Source of the DNA: Eubacterium sp.
Lineage (GTDB): Bacteria > Bacillota > Clostridia > Oscillospirales > Acutalibacteraceae
DNA length: 64,000 bases
Assembly (NCBI GenBank): GCA_017446095.1
Contig: JAFSRN010000011.1
Coordinates: 62,001-126,000 of the forward strand
Reading direction: 5' to 3'
Both the position numbers and the translations under genes were made by a program. Numbering within the stretch: position 1 is the first letter of the stretch; each line of letters opens with the position of its first letter. Positions 34,120 through 42,461 of the stretch are shown piece by piece. The notes under the pieces are model-generated. The model saw nothing but the letters and a program-made list of their open reading frames with translations. It was not told where the DNA came from and searched no databases.

Positions 34120-34149
34120 AAATGACACTCGCCGGAGTGTCATTTTTTA
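34120..34149 (+). terminator. Terminator of the rsmA operon
   Basis: AATGACACTC and GAGTGTCATT pair around GCCG, followed by TTTT. Confidence 0.85.
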
Positions 34150-34235
34150 GTGGACAGAGGACAGTGGATAGTGGACAGTTATATGCTATCAGCGAGTTAA
34201 AAGCCTGCCCATACTGTTCACTGTTCACTGTCAAC
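34150..34235. repeat. Heptamer-arm element, GTGGACA/GTGAACA type
   Basis: The left arm iterates GTGGACA-like 7-mers four times. The right arm, read as reverse complement, iterates GTGAACA. The core contains AGCGAGTTAA. This is one of several elements with the same plan but different arm units. Confidence 0.6.
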
Positions 34236-34260
34236 AAAAAAGCCCCAAGGGGCTTTTTTT
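34236..34260. terminator. Bidirectional terminator, LRR protein gene
   Basis: A perfect palindrome AAAAAGCCCC/GGGGCTTTTT with A- and T-runs. It ends the LRR gene on the minus strand. Confidence 0.8.
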
Positions 34261-35746
34261 AATTCGTCTTAATTGTCTTAACTGCCGACCACTTGGAGTA
34301 AGACTTTTTCTTATTAACTACTTTGTATGCGCGCACGCGGACAAAGTATTTTTTCTTTGCCTTAAGCTTGCTTACTGTAGCTTTGGTATTCTTTGAACCC
34401 TTGACTGTTACGGTCTTTTTGTTCTTTGTAAATCCCTTGTCTGTTGCGCACTGAATCTGATAGCCCGATACGTTTGCGCTCTTTTTGTACGTTGCCGTGA
34501 ACGCCTTTCTGCCTGCGGTAAGCTTGTTAATTTTTGTGCCGGTAAGCTTATCTGCAGGAACGTTTGCGTTTGTCATTCCGCACACAGAGCAGGTTGCGGT
34601 CTTTTTGCCTGCCTTGGTGAAGGTTGAAGTGCACTTCTTCGTTACCCATTTATGCTTGTGCTCTTTATAGTTGAAGTGATTCTTTACTTCATCAGTCGTC
34701 CACGTGTGCTTTGTAAAAATGATACCTGATGAATCGAAATTGTCAAGATATCCCTCTTCTTCAAGATCCTCAAAAGATATTTTTTTGTGGTTTGCTTTTG
34801 TGCAGGCATACCAAAGATTTATCTTCTTTTTTGAGTTACAGAATTGTGCACGTACATCTTTTACGCTTGCAGGGATAATAATGTTCTGAATATTATTGCA
34901 GCCTGTAAATACGTCATTTGAAATTGTTTTTAACTGATTTGGTAACTTTACATAGTAAAGGCTTGTGCAATCCTCAAACGCATTGTACGCGATTATTTTT
35001 ACGCTATTGGGGAAGGTAATTGTTCTGATTCCGGAACAGCTAAACGCGCGTGCACCGACTTTTGTTACACTGTTTGGAATAGTGATGCCTGTTAATCCTA
35101 TGCAACCGTAAAACGCATCCATTCCAATTGATTTAACATCACTCGGGATTTTTGTTTTTTTACAGCCTGCAACCAACACGGCGCCGTTCTTTTTAATAAT
35201 AGCATTGCAGTTCTTTCTGCTGTCGTATGTTGCATTTTTTGAACTAACCTTAATTGTGGTAAGATTATCGCAAAATGCAAACACGCTGCCGTCAATTTCT
35301 TTAACACTTTCGGGAATGGTAATTGACGTTAACTTGAGGCAGCCTTCAAACGCGCCTGCATAAATGGTAGTAACGCTGTTAGGTATTTTAATGCTTGCTA
35401 ACTGCGCACAATCCACAAAAGCATAGCCGCCGATTTCCTCTAACGTATTCGGCAATTTTACGCTTGTAACAGCTTTGCACATTGAAAATACCTCAGTTCC
35501 GATTTCGGTAATACCCGACTTGATTTCGATAGTTTTGATATCGGTGCTGCCTGCAAAGCCGTCAAAATAATCCCTGATTATACCCGTACCGCTGATAACA
35601 AGCGCACCTGTGCTGCTGTCAAACGTATAAGTAGCGCTGTCGCCGCAATCGCCGCTTGCAGGAAGCGCATGTGCGGTAAACGGCAGAGCCGCCAGAGTGG
35701 TAATTATCATAATTAACGATAATACGATTGATAATGATTTTTTCAT
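34259..35746 (-). CDS. Secreted BspA-type leucine-rich repeat protein with FN3 domain
   Basis: A 495-residue exported protein. Signal peptide MKKSLSIVLSLIMIITTLAA... is followed by a beta segment (TYTFDSSTGALVISGTG). About eight LRR_5 repeats (65-310) then carry the pattern SVKxIxxxAFxxCxxLxxIxIPxSV. A linker with CxxC pairs (CTSTF, CSVCGM) leads to a C-terminal FN3 domain (about 405-495, GYQIQCATDKGFTKNKKTVTV, RVRAYKVVNKKKSYSKWS). BspA-like proteins mediate adhesion to host or other cells; this is family-level inference. The FN3 domain resembles those of the genes at 8037, 38871 and 47590. Confidence 0.9.
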   Translation of the reverse strand: MKKSLSIVLSLIMIITTLAALPFTAHALPASGDCGDSATYTFDSSTGALVISGTGIIRDYFDGFAGSTDIKTIEIKSGITEIGTEVFSMCKAVTSVKLPNTLEEIGGYAFVDCAQLASIKIPNSVTTIYAGAFEGCLKLTSITIPESVKEIDGSVFAFCDNLTTIKVSSKNATYDSRKNCNAIIKKNGAVLVAGCKKTKIPSDVKSIGMDAFYGCIGLTGITIPNSVTKVGARAFSCSGIRTITFPNSVKIIAYNAFEDCTSLYYVKLPNQLKTISNDVFTGCNNIQNIIIPASVKDVRAQFCNSKKKINLWYACTKANHKKISFEDLEEEGYLDNFDSSGIIFTKHTWTTDEVKNHFNYKEHKHKWVTKKCTSTFTKAGKKTATCSVCGMTNANVPADKLTGTKINKLTAGRKAFTATYKKSANVSGYQIQCATDKGFTKNKKTVTVKGSKNTKATVSKLKAKKKYFVRVRAYKVVNKKKSYSKWSAVKTIKTN

Positions 35747-35786
35747 AAATTTACCCCTTTCATATTATAAATGGTTTAACATTAAT

Positions 35787-35816
35787 ATTATAGCATACGG
35801 GCAATTGCGCCGTCAA
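35787..35816 (-). promoter_or_regulatory. Promoter of the LRR protein gene
   Basis: Minus-strand TTGACG (35811-35816), 18-bp spacer, TATAAT (35787-35792). Confidence 0.65.
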
Positions 35817-35859
35817 CAATTTAAACGCAAAAAAGACGGGTTAAAACCCGCCTTTGCTT

Positions 35860-37734
35860 TTATACCATTAAATCGACTATGCTGTCCGCAAGCTCGGTGG
35901 GATTGTCAACCGTGAGCCCTGCAATAAGCCGTGCCTGATTGTAAAGGATTTTTGTGTACTTTTCAAGCGTTGCGTCATCCGCATTTGCAAGCTTGTCTGC
36001 AATCGGATGGGACGAGCTGATTTCCAGCACGAGCTGCGCTTTTACCTGCTCGTTTGCGCCGGGCATCTGCGCAAATACCTTTGCCATTTCAAGGCTCATA
36101 TAGCCCTCTGCCGCAAGCGAAACCGCGTGGCTGCCGAGCTTGTTGGTGAGCTTAACCGCCGTTACCTCGTCGCCGAGCAGATCCTTCATCTTGCCGAGCC
36201 ACTCTTTTGAGTCCTCGTTCTTCTTTTGCATTTCCTCTTTTTCCGCGTCGGTGGAAATGTCAAAGTCGTCCTTAAGGATATTTGCAAAGTGCTTGCCGTC
36301 GTATTCCATAAGCATCTGGATTGCAAACTCGTCCACATCGTCGGTGAAGAACAGCACCTCGTAGCCCTTTTCCTTAACAGCCTCACACTGCGGAAGCAGG
36401 GCGATTTTATCCTCATTTTCGCCGCACGCGTAGTAGATTGTATCCTGCGAATCAGCCATTCTGTCGCGGTACTCTTTGAGGGTTGCGTAGCCGCCGTTTG
36501 ACGATTTGAACAGTAGCAAATCCTTGAGTCCGTCCTTGTTCATACCGTAGTCGGCATAAACGCCCCACTTAATCTGCACGCCGAAGGTTTTCCAGATTTC
36601 CTCATACTTTTCGCGCTCTTTGCGCAGCAGCTTTGTGAGCTCGGACTTAATCTTTTTGTCAATCGCCTTTGCGATGATTTTAAGCTGGTGGTCGTGCTGC
36701 AGAATTTCGCGCGAGATGTTGAGCGACAGGTCTGCGCTGTCCACCAAACCCTTAACGAAGCTGAAGTAATCGGGCAGCAGGTCGGCACACTTGTCCATAA
36801 TCAGAACGCCGTTTGAGTAGAGCTGCAAGCCCTTTTCGTACTCTTTTGAGTAAAAGTCGAACGGTGCGTTTTTCGGCACGAACATCAGCGCGTCGAACGT
36901 CGCCTGACCTTCGGTTTTTGAGTGAATAACAAGCGCAGGTTCAGTGTAATCGTAGAACTTCTGCTTGTAGAATTCGTTGTAGTCCTCGTCGGTGATTTCA
37001 CTCTTGCTCTTGCGCCAGATCGGCACCTGCGAGTTAAGCACCTCGTCGTTAACCTCTGTGATGTACTCGCCCTCATTGTCAGGGTCGGGCACCTGCGAAG
37101 TCATCTCCATAACAATCGGGTAGCGGATGTAATCGCTGTACTTTTTAACAAGCTCCTGAATCTTGTACTGCTCAAGATATTGGTCGTAGTCGTCGTTTTC
37201 GGTGTTTTCTTTGATATGCAGTTTAATCACGGTGCCGATTGCATCCTTTTCGCAAGGCTCAATCGTGTAGCCGTCCGCGCCTTCGCTCGTCCACTTTGCA
37301 GCCTCGTCGCTGCCGAGCGCCTTTGACACAACCTCAACCTTGTCGGCAACCATAAACGAGGAGTAGAAGCCTACGCCGAACTGACCGATGACCTCAATAT
37401 TTTCCATATTCTCGTCGCCTTCGTTGTCGTTTTTGAAGTTGAGAGAGTCGGATTTTGCAATCGTGCCGAGGTTCTTTTCAAGCTCGTCGGGAGTCATACC
37501 GATACCGTTGTCTGAAATGGTAATCGTGCGCGCGTCCTTATCAAGCTCAATGCGGATATCAAGCTTGTCGGTGGCAATGCTTGTGTCCGTAAGCGATTTG
37601 AAGTAGAGCTTGTCCGTTGCGTCGCTCGCGTTGGAGATAAGCTCGCGCAAAAAGATTTCCTTGTGTGTGTAAATCGAATTTATCATCATATCAAGGAGTT
37701 TTTTTGATTCTGCTTTAAACTGTTTTTTTCTCAA
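35860..37734 (-). CDS. htpG: Chaperone protein HtpG (Hsp90)
   Basis: A 624-residue Hsp90 chaperone (ATP-dependent folding of client proteins in the cytosol). The ATP domain carries FKAESKKLLDMMINSIYTHKEIFLRELISNASDA (spread over residues 4-37), DNGIGMTPDEL and IGQFGVGFYSSFMVADKV. The middle and C-terminal dimerisation domains are complete. The start is taken as TTG at 37734, 5 nt after AAGGTGA, giving the usual MRKKQFKAES; an ATG at 37749 would add five residues and lacks a ribosome site. Transcription is governed by a CIRCE operator, implying HrcA heat-shock control. Confidence 0.95.
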   Translation of the reverse strand: MRKKQFKAESKKLLDMMINSIYTHKEIFLRELISNASDATDKLYFKSLTDTSIATDKLDIRIELDKDARTITISDNGIGMTPDELEKNLGTIAKSDSLNFKNDNEGDENMENIEVIGQFGVGFYSSFMVADKVEVVSKALGSDEAAKWTSEGADGYTIEPCEKDAIGTVIKLHIKENTENDDYDQYLEQYKIQELVKKYSDYIRYPIVMEMTSQVPDPDNEGEYITEVNDEVLNSQVPIWRKSKSEITDEDYNEFYKQKFYDYTEPALVIHSKTEGQATFDALMFVPKNAPFDFYSKEYEKGLQLYSNGVLIMDKCADLLPDYFSFVKGLVDSADLSLNISREILQHDHQLKIIAKAIDKKIKSELTKLLRKEREKYEEIWKTFGVQIKWGVYADYGMNKDGLKDLLLFKSSNGGYATLKEYRDRMADSQDTIYYACGENEDKIALLPQCEAVKEKGYEVLFFTDDVDEFAIQMLMEYDGKHFANILKDDFDISTDAEKEEMQKKNEDSKEWLGKMKDLLGDEVTAVKLTNKLGSHAVSLAAEGYMSLEMAKVFAQMPGANEQVKAQLVLEISSSHPIADKLANADDATLEKYTKILYNQARLIAGLTVDNPTELADSIVDLMV

Positions 37735-37767
37735 AATAGTCACCTTCATAACATAATTTTTGTAAAG

Positions 37768-37794
37768 TTAGCACTCTCTTGCCTTGAGTGCTAA
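37768..37794. promoter_or_regulatory. CIRCE operator (HrcA binding site)
   Basis: Perfect TTAGCACTC-N9-GAGTGCTAA inverted repeat (37768-37776 and 37786-37794) beginning 5 bp downstream of the htpG -10 box, covering the transcription start. Confidence 0.97.
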
Positions 37795-37798
37795 CTAT

Positions 37799-37826
37799 AT
37801 TATAGTCTTTATTTTCCATTTGTCAA
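37799..37826 (-). promoter_or_regulatory. Promoter of htpG
   Basis: Minus-strand TTGACA (37821-37826), 16-bp spacer, TATAAT (37799-37804), directly upstream of CIRCE. Confidence 0.85.
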
Positions 37827-37838
37827 TAGTATTGTTTG

Positions 37839-37867
37839 TTGAATTTTTGCCAAATATATGTTATATT
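37839..37867 (+). promoter_or_regulatory. Promoter of the GT2 gene
   Basis: TTGAAT (37839-37844), 17-bp spacer, TATATT (37862-37867). Confidence 0.65.
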
Positions 37868-37898
37868 GTTATTACATTTATAAAGGACAGATAAAACT

Positions 37899-38840
37899 AT
37901 GGATTTATCATTTGTTATCCCCTGCTACAACGAGCAGGGCAATGTTGAAAAGTTTTTTGAGGAGAGCGAAAAGGCTTTTGCGCTGACAGGCATAAAGTAC
38001 GAATACGTTTTTGTAAACGACGGCAGCACCGACAAAACGGGCGAAAAGCTGAAGGCTCTGTTTAACGCAAACACGACGAAGAACATCAGCGTTATTGATT
38101 TTTCGCGCAACTTCGGTAAGGAGAGCGCAATCTATGCAGGCTTGCAGCACGCGTGCGGCGACTGCATCTGCATTATTGACGCAGACCTGCAGCAGCGCCC
38201 CGAAACCGCGCTTGAGATGTACAAATTCATAATGCAAAACCGCGACTTCGACTGCGTTTGCGCATATCAGAAAGACCGCGGCGAAAGCAAGGCGATGAGC
38301 GGAATGAAATCCGCGTTTTACAAGATAATGAACACGCTTGTTGAAACGGAATTCAAGGACGGCGCAAGCGACTTCCGCCTGTTTAACACCAAGGTGCGCG
38401 ACGCGATTTTGTCGCTTGGCGAATACCACCGATTTTCAAAGGGTATTTTCAGCTGGGTGGGCTTTAACGTGCATTATATGGAATACAAGGCGGATGAGCG
38501 CAACAGCGGCGAAACGAAGTGGGGCTTCGGCAAGCTTGTGCGCTATGCGATATCTGGCATTGTGGCGTTTTCCACCGCACCGCTTAAGCTGGCGGTTTAC
38601 ATCGGCTCGTTTGCAACCGTGTTCTCCGTAATCTACCTGATTATCACGATAATCCGCAAGCTGACCTCGCACATCAATGTGGACGGCTTTACGCAGCTTG
38701 TAATACTGATTTCGTTCTTCGCAGGCATAACGCTGGTGATACTCGGCATCATAGGCGAATACATTGCAAAAATCTACCAGCAGGTTAAAAACCGACCGAT
38801 TTATATTGCAAAAGATGTGCTGAAACGTAACGACAAATAA
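37899..38840 (+). CDS. GT2 glycosyltransferase, DPM1/GtrB-like
   Basis: A 313-residue membrane-bound transferase that probably moves a sugar from a nucleotide sugar to undecaprenyl phosphate. The GT2 domain has SFVIPCYNEQGNVE, VFVNDGSTDKT, the DADLQQRPE metal motif (about 88-96) and SDFRLF. Two membrane segments (about 230-252 and 265-288) follow, as in GtrB/ArnC-like proteins. AAGGACAG precedes the ATG. Downstream by 30 nt lies a secreted FN3 protein gene. The sugar and acceptor are unknown. Confidence 0.92.
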   Translation: MDLSFVIPCYNEQGNVEKFFEESEKAFALTGIKYEYVFVNDGSTDKTGEKLKALFNANTTKNISVIDFSRNFGKESAIYAGLQHACGDCICIIDADLQQRPETALEMYKFIMQNRDFDCVCAYQKDRGESKAMSGMKSAFYKIMNTLVETEFKDGASDFRLFNTKVRDAILSLGEYHRFSKGIFSWVGFNVHYMEYKADERNSGETKWGFGKLVRYAISGIVAFSTAPLKLAVYIGSFATVFSVIYLIITIIRKLTSHINVDGFTQLVILISFFAGITLVILGIIGEYIAKIYQQVKNRPIYIAKDVLKRNDK

Positions 38841-38870
38841 TTATTTAATTAAGAAAGAAGGATATTAAAA

Positions 38871-40094
38871 TTGAAACACATTGCAAAAAACTTAATTTGC
38901 ATCTTACTTGCTGTATGTATGCTCACGCCAACAACAGCGTTAGCTGCATCAAAACTGAAAACCCCAACAGGATTAAAGCTTGTTTCAACCACGTCAAATT
39001 CCATTAGCATAAAATGGAACAAAGTCAGCGGCGCAAAAAAATATACCGTGCAGTATTCCGCTTACAAAAATTTTAAAGATACTAAAAAAATCAATGTTTC
39101 GGGCACAAAGGCGACAGTAAAAAAGCTGACACCTAACAAAACGTATTATTTACGCGTGCGTTCAATTAAAAAAGGTGTAACTTCAAGCAAATACACAAAA
39201 GCAATCCGTGCAAAAACAAAAAAGACTGTGGAACAGACTGTCAAGGGTCTGATATCGGGACACTATCTGTACTGGAAATATCAATCAGACAGCAGCGATA
39301 TTTATGAATACGCTTTTGCAAAAGACGGTACTTTTACGGAAAAAGGGCTGCTGTTCAACGGAAATTCCGTGACTGAAACTCTTAGTCTTAACGGCACATA
39401 CACCGTCAAAGGCAACGAGGTGCTTTTGAATATAAAAAGCGGAACTGTCAACGGCAGCAGCATTTCCCCGTATAAGAGAATTCTGTACTATGCCGGGAAC
39501 AAAAAATTTGCAAGCGACTTATACGTCAAAGATAAAAAAACCTTCGGTCGTATCCATCATTATCAAAAAAACAAACTTACCGAAGCAAATCTTAAAAGCT
39601 ATTGTAACAGTCTGAAAAACAACGAAGTTTCGCAAATAACAAAAAAGGATTACTATTCATTTGATTCCGTGCTGGATAGTTATTTTTACTCAAACACCGA
39701 AAACCATTATGCAGACGTTTACTATAACTACCTTGTTTTGAATACAAAATACGGCAAAAAGAAAGCGCTTGTAGTTACTACATATATGTCTGCATATCTG
39801 CAAAACAGCATAGTATACGCTATGAAAAGCGACGGCAAATTGGTAAAAATCCAGCGACTTCCCGGTCAGATCACCCGATATACCAAGGACAGAAAAACTA
39901 TACTGACATATAATTATGCAGGTTCGGGTGACGGTCAGTTCAACATTATGAATTACAGCAGCAAAAACGGTAAGTATCAAACCGGCACAAAATACGCATT
40001 TAATATGTCAACGCGTGATTCCGTATACAGCAAGGTCGAAAACAAAACAAAGAATTTTGTATCATTCGACGCGACAAAACACAAACTATTATAA
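38871..40094 (+). CDS. Secreted fibronectin type III domain protein (paralog)
   Basis: A 407-residue exported protein starting with TTG; AGAAAGAAGGA lies upstream. The signal peptide (LICILLAVCMLTPTTALAAS) and FN3 domain (about 30-118, ISIKWNKVSGAKKYTVQYS) closely match those of the protein at 8037-9023. The following 290 residues differ, with a repeated beta pattern (YEYAFAKDGTFTEKG, SLNGTYTVKGNEVLLNIKSG) resembling lipocalin-like or DUF sandwich folds; no family is assigned. Base composition is more AT-rich than the upstream GT2 gene. Probably a surface or extracellular binding protein. Confidence 0.82.
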   Translation: MKHIAKNLICILLAVCMLTPTTALAASKLKTPTGLKLVSTTSNSISIKWNKVSGAKKYTVQYSAYKNFKDTKKINVSGTKATVKKLTPNKTYYLRVRSIKKGVTSSKYTKAIRAKTKKTVEQTVKGLISGHYLYWKYQSDSSDIYEYAFAKDGTFTEKGLLFNGNSVTETLSLNGTYTVKGNEVLLNIKSGTVNGSSISPYKRILYYAGNKKFASDLYVKDKKTFGRIHHYQKNKLTEANLKSYCNSLKNNEVSQITKKDYYSFDSVLDSYFYSNTENHYADVYYNYLVLNTKYGKKKALVVTTYMSAYLQNSIVYAMKSDGKLVKIQRLPGQITRYTKDRKTILTYNYAGSGDGQFNIMNYSSKNGKYQTGTKYAFNMSTRDSVYSKVENKTKNFVSFDATKHKLL

Positions 40095-40102
40095 AACGAA
40101 AT

Positions 40103-40409
40103 AAGAGTAAGGCAAAGCCCACCTGTGCTAAAGGATAATAAGTCTCAGTTCTTATTCTTTTGCACAATAACATCGTTAAAATAAATAACCAAGGCGACAG
40201 CCTTGGTTATTATTTATGCCTTGTTCTTGCACAAAATCATTAAGAATGAGGTGCGAAGCAGTTTAAATCGTTCGATTTTGTTCAGATTGGTGATTACAAA
40301 ATTGTTCGCATACTCGCGTATTCGGGCGATTTTTAATCGCCAAGGTGGGCGAAAGCGGGCGATTTAAACCTTGTTCTCCTTTAGTACAGGTGGGCAACGC
40401 CTTACTCTT
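40103..40409. mobile_element. 307-bp MITE-like element with 33-bp terminal inverted repeats
   Basis: The left end (40103-40135) and the reverse complement of the right end (40377-40409) match at 29 of 33 positions, both starting AAGAGTAAGGC and including GCCCACCTGT. No coding capacity is seen. Inside lies a TAACCAAGGC/GCCTTGGTTA hairpin (about 40187-40210). The right end supplies the last codons and stop of the KdsC-like gene. No clear target duplication was found. Confidence 0.65.
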
Positions 40410-40878
40410 TTTCATTCAGTTCGATAACGTATTCCGCGGCTTCGCGGACTGCGCCTTCGCCGCCTTTTTTGGTGAGCACCACATCAACCTTTGGTTGAAT
40501 CTGCTTCATCGCGTCGTTGGGGCAGAAGGTCAAGCCCACCAAATCCATCATCTTCAGGTCGTTAATATCGTCGCCGAGGTACGCAACCTCGCTGTAATCA
40601 ATGCCCGTGCGCTGCAGGATTTCCGCCAGCACTTCGGGCTTATTTTTTGCGCCCTGATGGAATTCGTCAATCTTGAGTTTTGTTGCACGGCGTTCGAGCA
40701 GCGGTGTATTTTCGCTGCTGATTATGCCCGTGAGCACGCCGCTGTTGCGCAGCATCTCAAAGCCCATACCGTCGCGTGCGTTGAACTTTTTCCACTCGTT
40801 GCCGAGGTTATCGTAATACATACCGCCGTCGGTCATACAACCGTCGCAGTCGGTAATAAAAAGTTTTATTTTAGCCAT
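40402..40878 (-). CDS. KdsC-like HAD phosphatase, likely nonulosonate 9-phosphate phosphatase
   Basis: A 158-residue HAD phosphatase without cap domain. Motifs are FITDCDGCMTDGG (DxDG), ISSENTPLLERRATKLKI and YLGDDINDLKMM. The stretch TDGGMYYDNLGNEWKKFN recalls, from memory, the KDN-9-phosphate phosphatase of Bacteroides thetaiotaomicron more than true KdsC. It lies 3 nt after a CMP-sugar synthetase and follows a NeuB-like synthase, giving a synthase-phosphatase-cytidylyltransferase set. Its final codons and stop lie in the right end of the MITE-like element, so the C-terminus may be altered. Confidence 0.82.
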   Translation of the reverse strand: MAKIKLFITDCDGCMTDGGMYYDNLGNEWKKFNARDGMGFEMLRNSGVLTGIISSENTPLLERRATKLKIDEFHQGAKNKPEVLAEILQRTGIDYSEVAYLGDDINDLKMMDLVGLTFCPNDAMKQIQPKVDVVLTKKGGEGAVREAAEYVIELNEKE

Positions 40879-40881
40879 AGG

Positions 40882-41565
40882 TTAACCCTGCTTTGCATTA
40901 AGTAGGTTTTCGATAATAATCCAGTCGGACGGCTCATCGATTTCAAAATACGTTTCCTCCGCCATAACGACTGCGCCGATTTTGCCGGAAATTCTGTTGC
41001 CCGTTTCAAGCAGGCGCTCTTTTGACGTGATGTAAAACGCGCCGTTTTCCACAAGATAGCCGTCAAATTCCTGACGTCTGGGGCGGTGGAAATGGTCGTA
41101 GTTTGCGGACTTAACGCCGCCGTTTCCGTCCTCTTCCCAGATAAAGCGCTTTTGCTCAACGAGGGAGATAATACTGTCGCACTCGCCGTATTTGTCAAAG
41201 CCCTTCTGGATATCCTCTGCGGTGAGCAGCGGGCTTGTTGCCTGAACAAGAACGATATTTTCAAAATCGTAGTTGTTTGCAAATTCAAGCATTGCGGATT
41301 CGGTTGAAGCGGTGTCGTTTGCAGTTTCCGCGCTGCGCGAAATAACCTCTACCTTCTCCGCGCCCTCGCCTGCGTAGGTCTGCGCAACCTCCTTGATTTT
41401 ATCCGAATCGGTGGAAACGTAAACCTTGTCGATTGAAGCGCACTTTGCGGCAGCCTCGATAGTCCAGAGGACGAGCGGCTTGCCTGCGATTGGCTTGATA
41501 TTTTTAAACGGAATCGACTTGCTTCCGCCCCTTACGGGGATAAAAGCAACATTTTTGTCAGCCAT
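40882..41565 (-). CDS. CMP-nonulosonate cytidylyltransferase (NeuA-like)
   Basis: A 227-residue enzyme that activates a nonulosonic acid with CTP. It shows the N-terminal IPVRGGSKSIPFKNIKPIAGKPLVLWTIEAA (in parts), VYVSTDSDKI, the VLVQATSPLL motif and ENGAFYITSKERL. The length equals single-domain NeuA. It lies between the NeuB-like synthase (14 nt upstream) and the phosphatase (3 nt downstream). Whether the product is CMP-KDN or CMP-Neu5Ac cannot be read from the enzyme alone. Confidence 0.9.
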   Translation of the reverse strand: MADKNVAFIPVRGGSKSIPFKNIKPIAGKPLVLWTIEAAAKCASIDKVYVSTDSDKIKEVAQTYAGEGAEKVEVISRSAETANDTASTESAMLEFANNYDFENIVLVQATSPLLTAEDIQKGFDKYGECDSIISLVEQKRFIWEEDGNGGVKSANYDHFHRPRRQEFDGYLVENGAFYITSKERLLETGNRISGKIGAVVMAEETYFEIDEPSDWIIIENLLNAKQG

Positions 41566-41579
41566 TTGCTATCTCCTTA

Positions 41580-42443
41580 TTACCACTTTAACTTCTTTCT
41601 CTGAACTTCCTCGATGTCAAGCACTTCTACTGCTTTGTAGGTAAGTGCCTCGTGAACAGCGTTGAGGTCGCGCACGAGCTTGCGCATTCCCTCGGGCTCA
41701 AGAGAAGCAGCGTGGTCTGTACCCTTCCACGTTCTGTCAAGAGTATAATGTCTTTCAATAGTAGTTGCGCCGAGAGTGTAAGCCGCAACGTCTACAGCGA
41801 TGCCGAGGTGGTGACCGGAGAAGCCGATTTCCTTAACTCTGTCGCCGTATTTTTCCTGCAGGTTGCAGATTTCAAGCAGGCAAACATCCTTAAACGGAAC
41901 GGGGTAGCCTGATGTGCAGTTGTAGAGAACGAGGTCCTTATTTCTGCCTTTTCTCTCAAAGAGTTCAACGATATCGTCGGTTTCCTTAGAGGTGGTCATA
42001 CCTGTTGAAATGTGAACTTCGCCGTCGTAATTATCGCAAAGCCACTCAAGCATTTCAAGGTTGGTGTTGCAGGCAGACGGAATTTTGATAAGCTCGGGCT
42101 TGAGGTCTGCAATCTCCTGCGCGGAAACCATATCCCACACAGATGTGCTCCATACAATACCGATGCTTTCGCAATATTCCTTGAGCTCTCTGTTCTGCTC
42201 TTTGTCAAATTCAAGGGCTTCCCTGTGCTCTCTGTAAGTGTGACCGTAAGCGTTAATCGGGTTCGGGTGAGGCGCGTTGTAAAGCTCGGGATATCTGTCT
42301 ACCCAAGTCTGAACGTGGCGCTTCTGGAACTTAACAACATCAGCGTTGCAGTAGTTCTTTGCAACATCGATGAGTTTTTTAGCAATTTCCATATCACCTT
42401 TGTGGTTACAACCGATTTCGGCAATGACTCTTGGTTTTTTCAT
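41580..42443 (-). CDS. NeuB-like nonulosonate synthase lacking the SAF domain
   Basis: A 287-residue phosphoenolpyruvate-dependent synthase barrel. Typical residues: VIAEIGCNHKGDMEIAKKLID, ADVVKFQKR, IKIPSACNTN, ISTGMTT, YNCTSGYPVP, IGFSGHHLG and ERHYTLDR. The protein stops at about residue 287, whereas NeuB/NANS proteins have a further SAF (antifreeze-like) domain of about 60 residues that contributes to recognition of the N-acetyl group. The loss, plus the absence of an epimerase gene, favours a KDN-type product from mannose 6-phosphate; this is inference. AAAGGAGATAG is the ribosome site. Confidence 0.85.
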   Translation of the reverse strand: MKKPRVIAEIGCNHKGDMEIAKKLIDVAKNYCNADVVKFQKRHVQTWVDRYPELYNAPHPNPINAYGHTYREHREALEFDKEQNRELKEYCESIGIVWSTSVWDMVSAQEIADLKPELIKIPSACNTNLEMLEWLCDNYDGEVHISTGMTTSKETDDIVELFERKGRNKDLVLYNCTSGYPVPFKDVCLLEICNLQEKYGDRVKEIGFSGHHLGIAVDVAAYTLGATTIERHYTLDRTWKGTDHAASLEPEGMRKLVRDLNAVHEALTYKAVEVLDIEEVQRKKLKW

Positions 42444-42461
42444 AAATCTATCTCCTTTAGG

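Noticed and set aside
34150-34235. CRISPR array
   Set aside because: The repeat units are only 7 bp, adjacent and inverted across a core; there are no spacers of constant length and no cas genes.
40882-42443. Standard N-acetylneuraminate (Neu5Ac) pathway
   Set aside because: Not excluded, but not adopted: there is no NeuC epimerase, the synthase lacks SAF, and the phosphatase is of the KDN-9-phosphate type.
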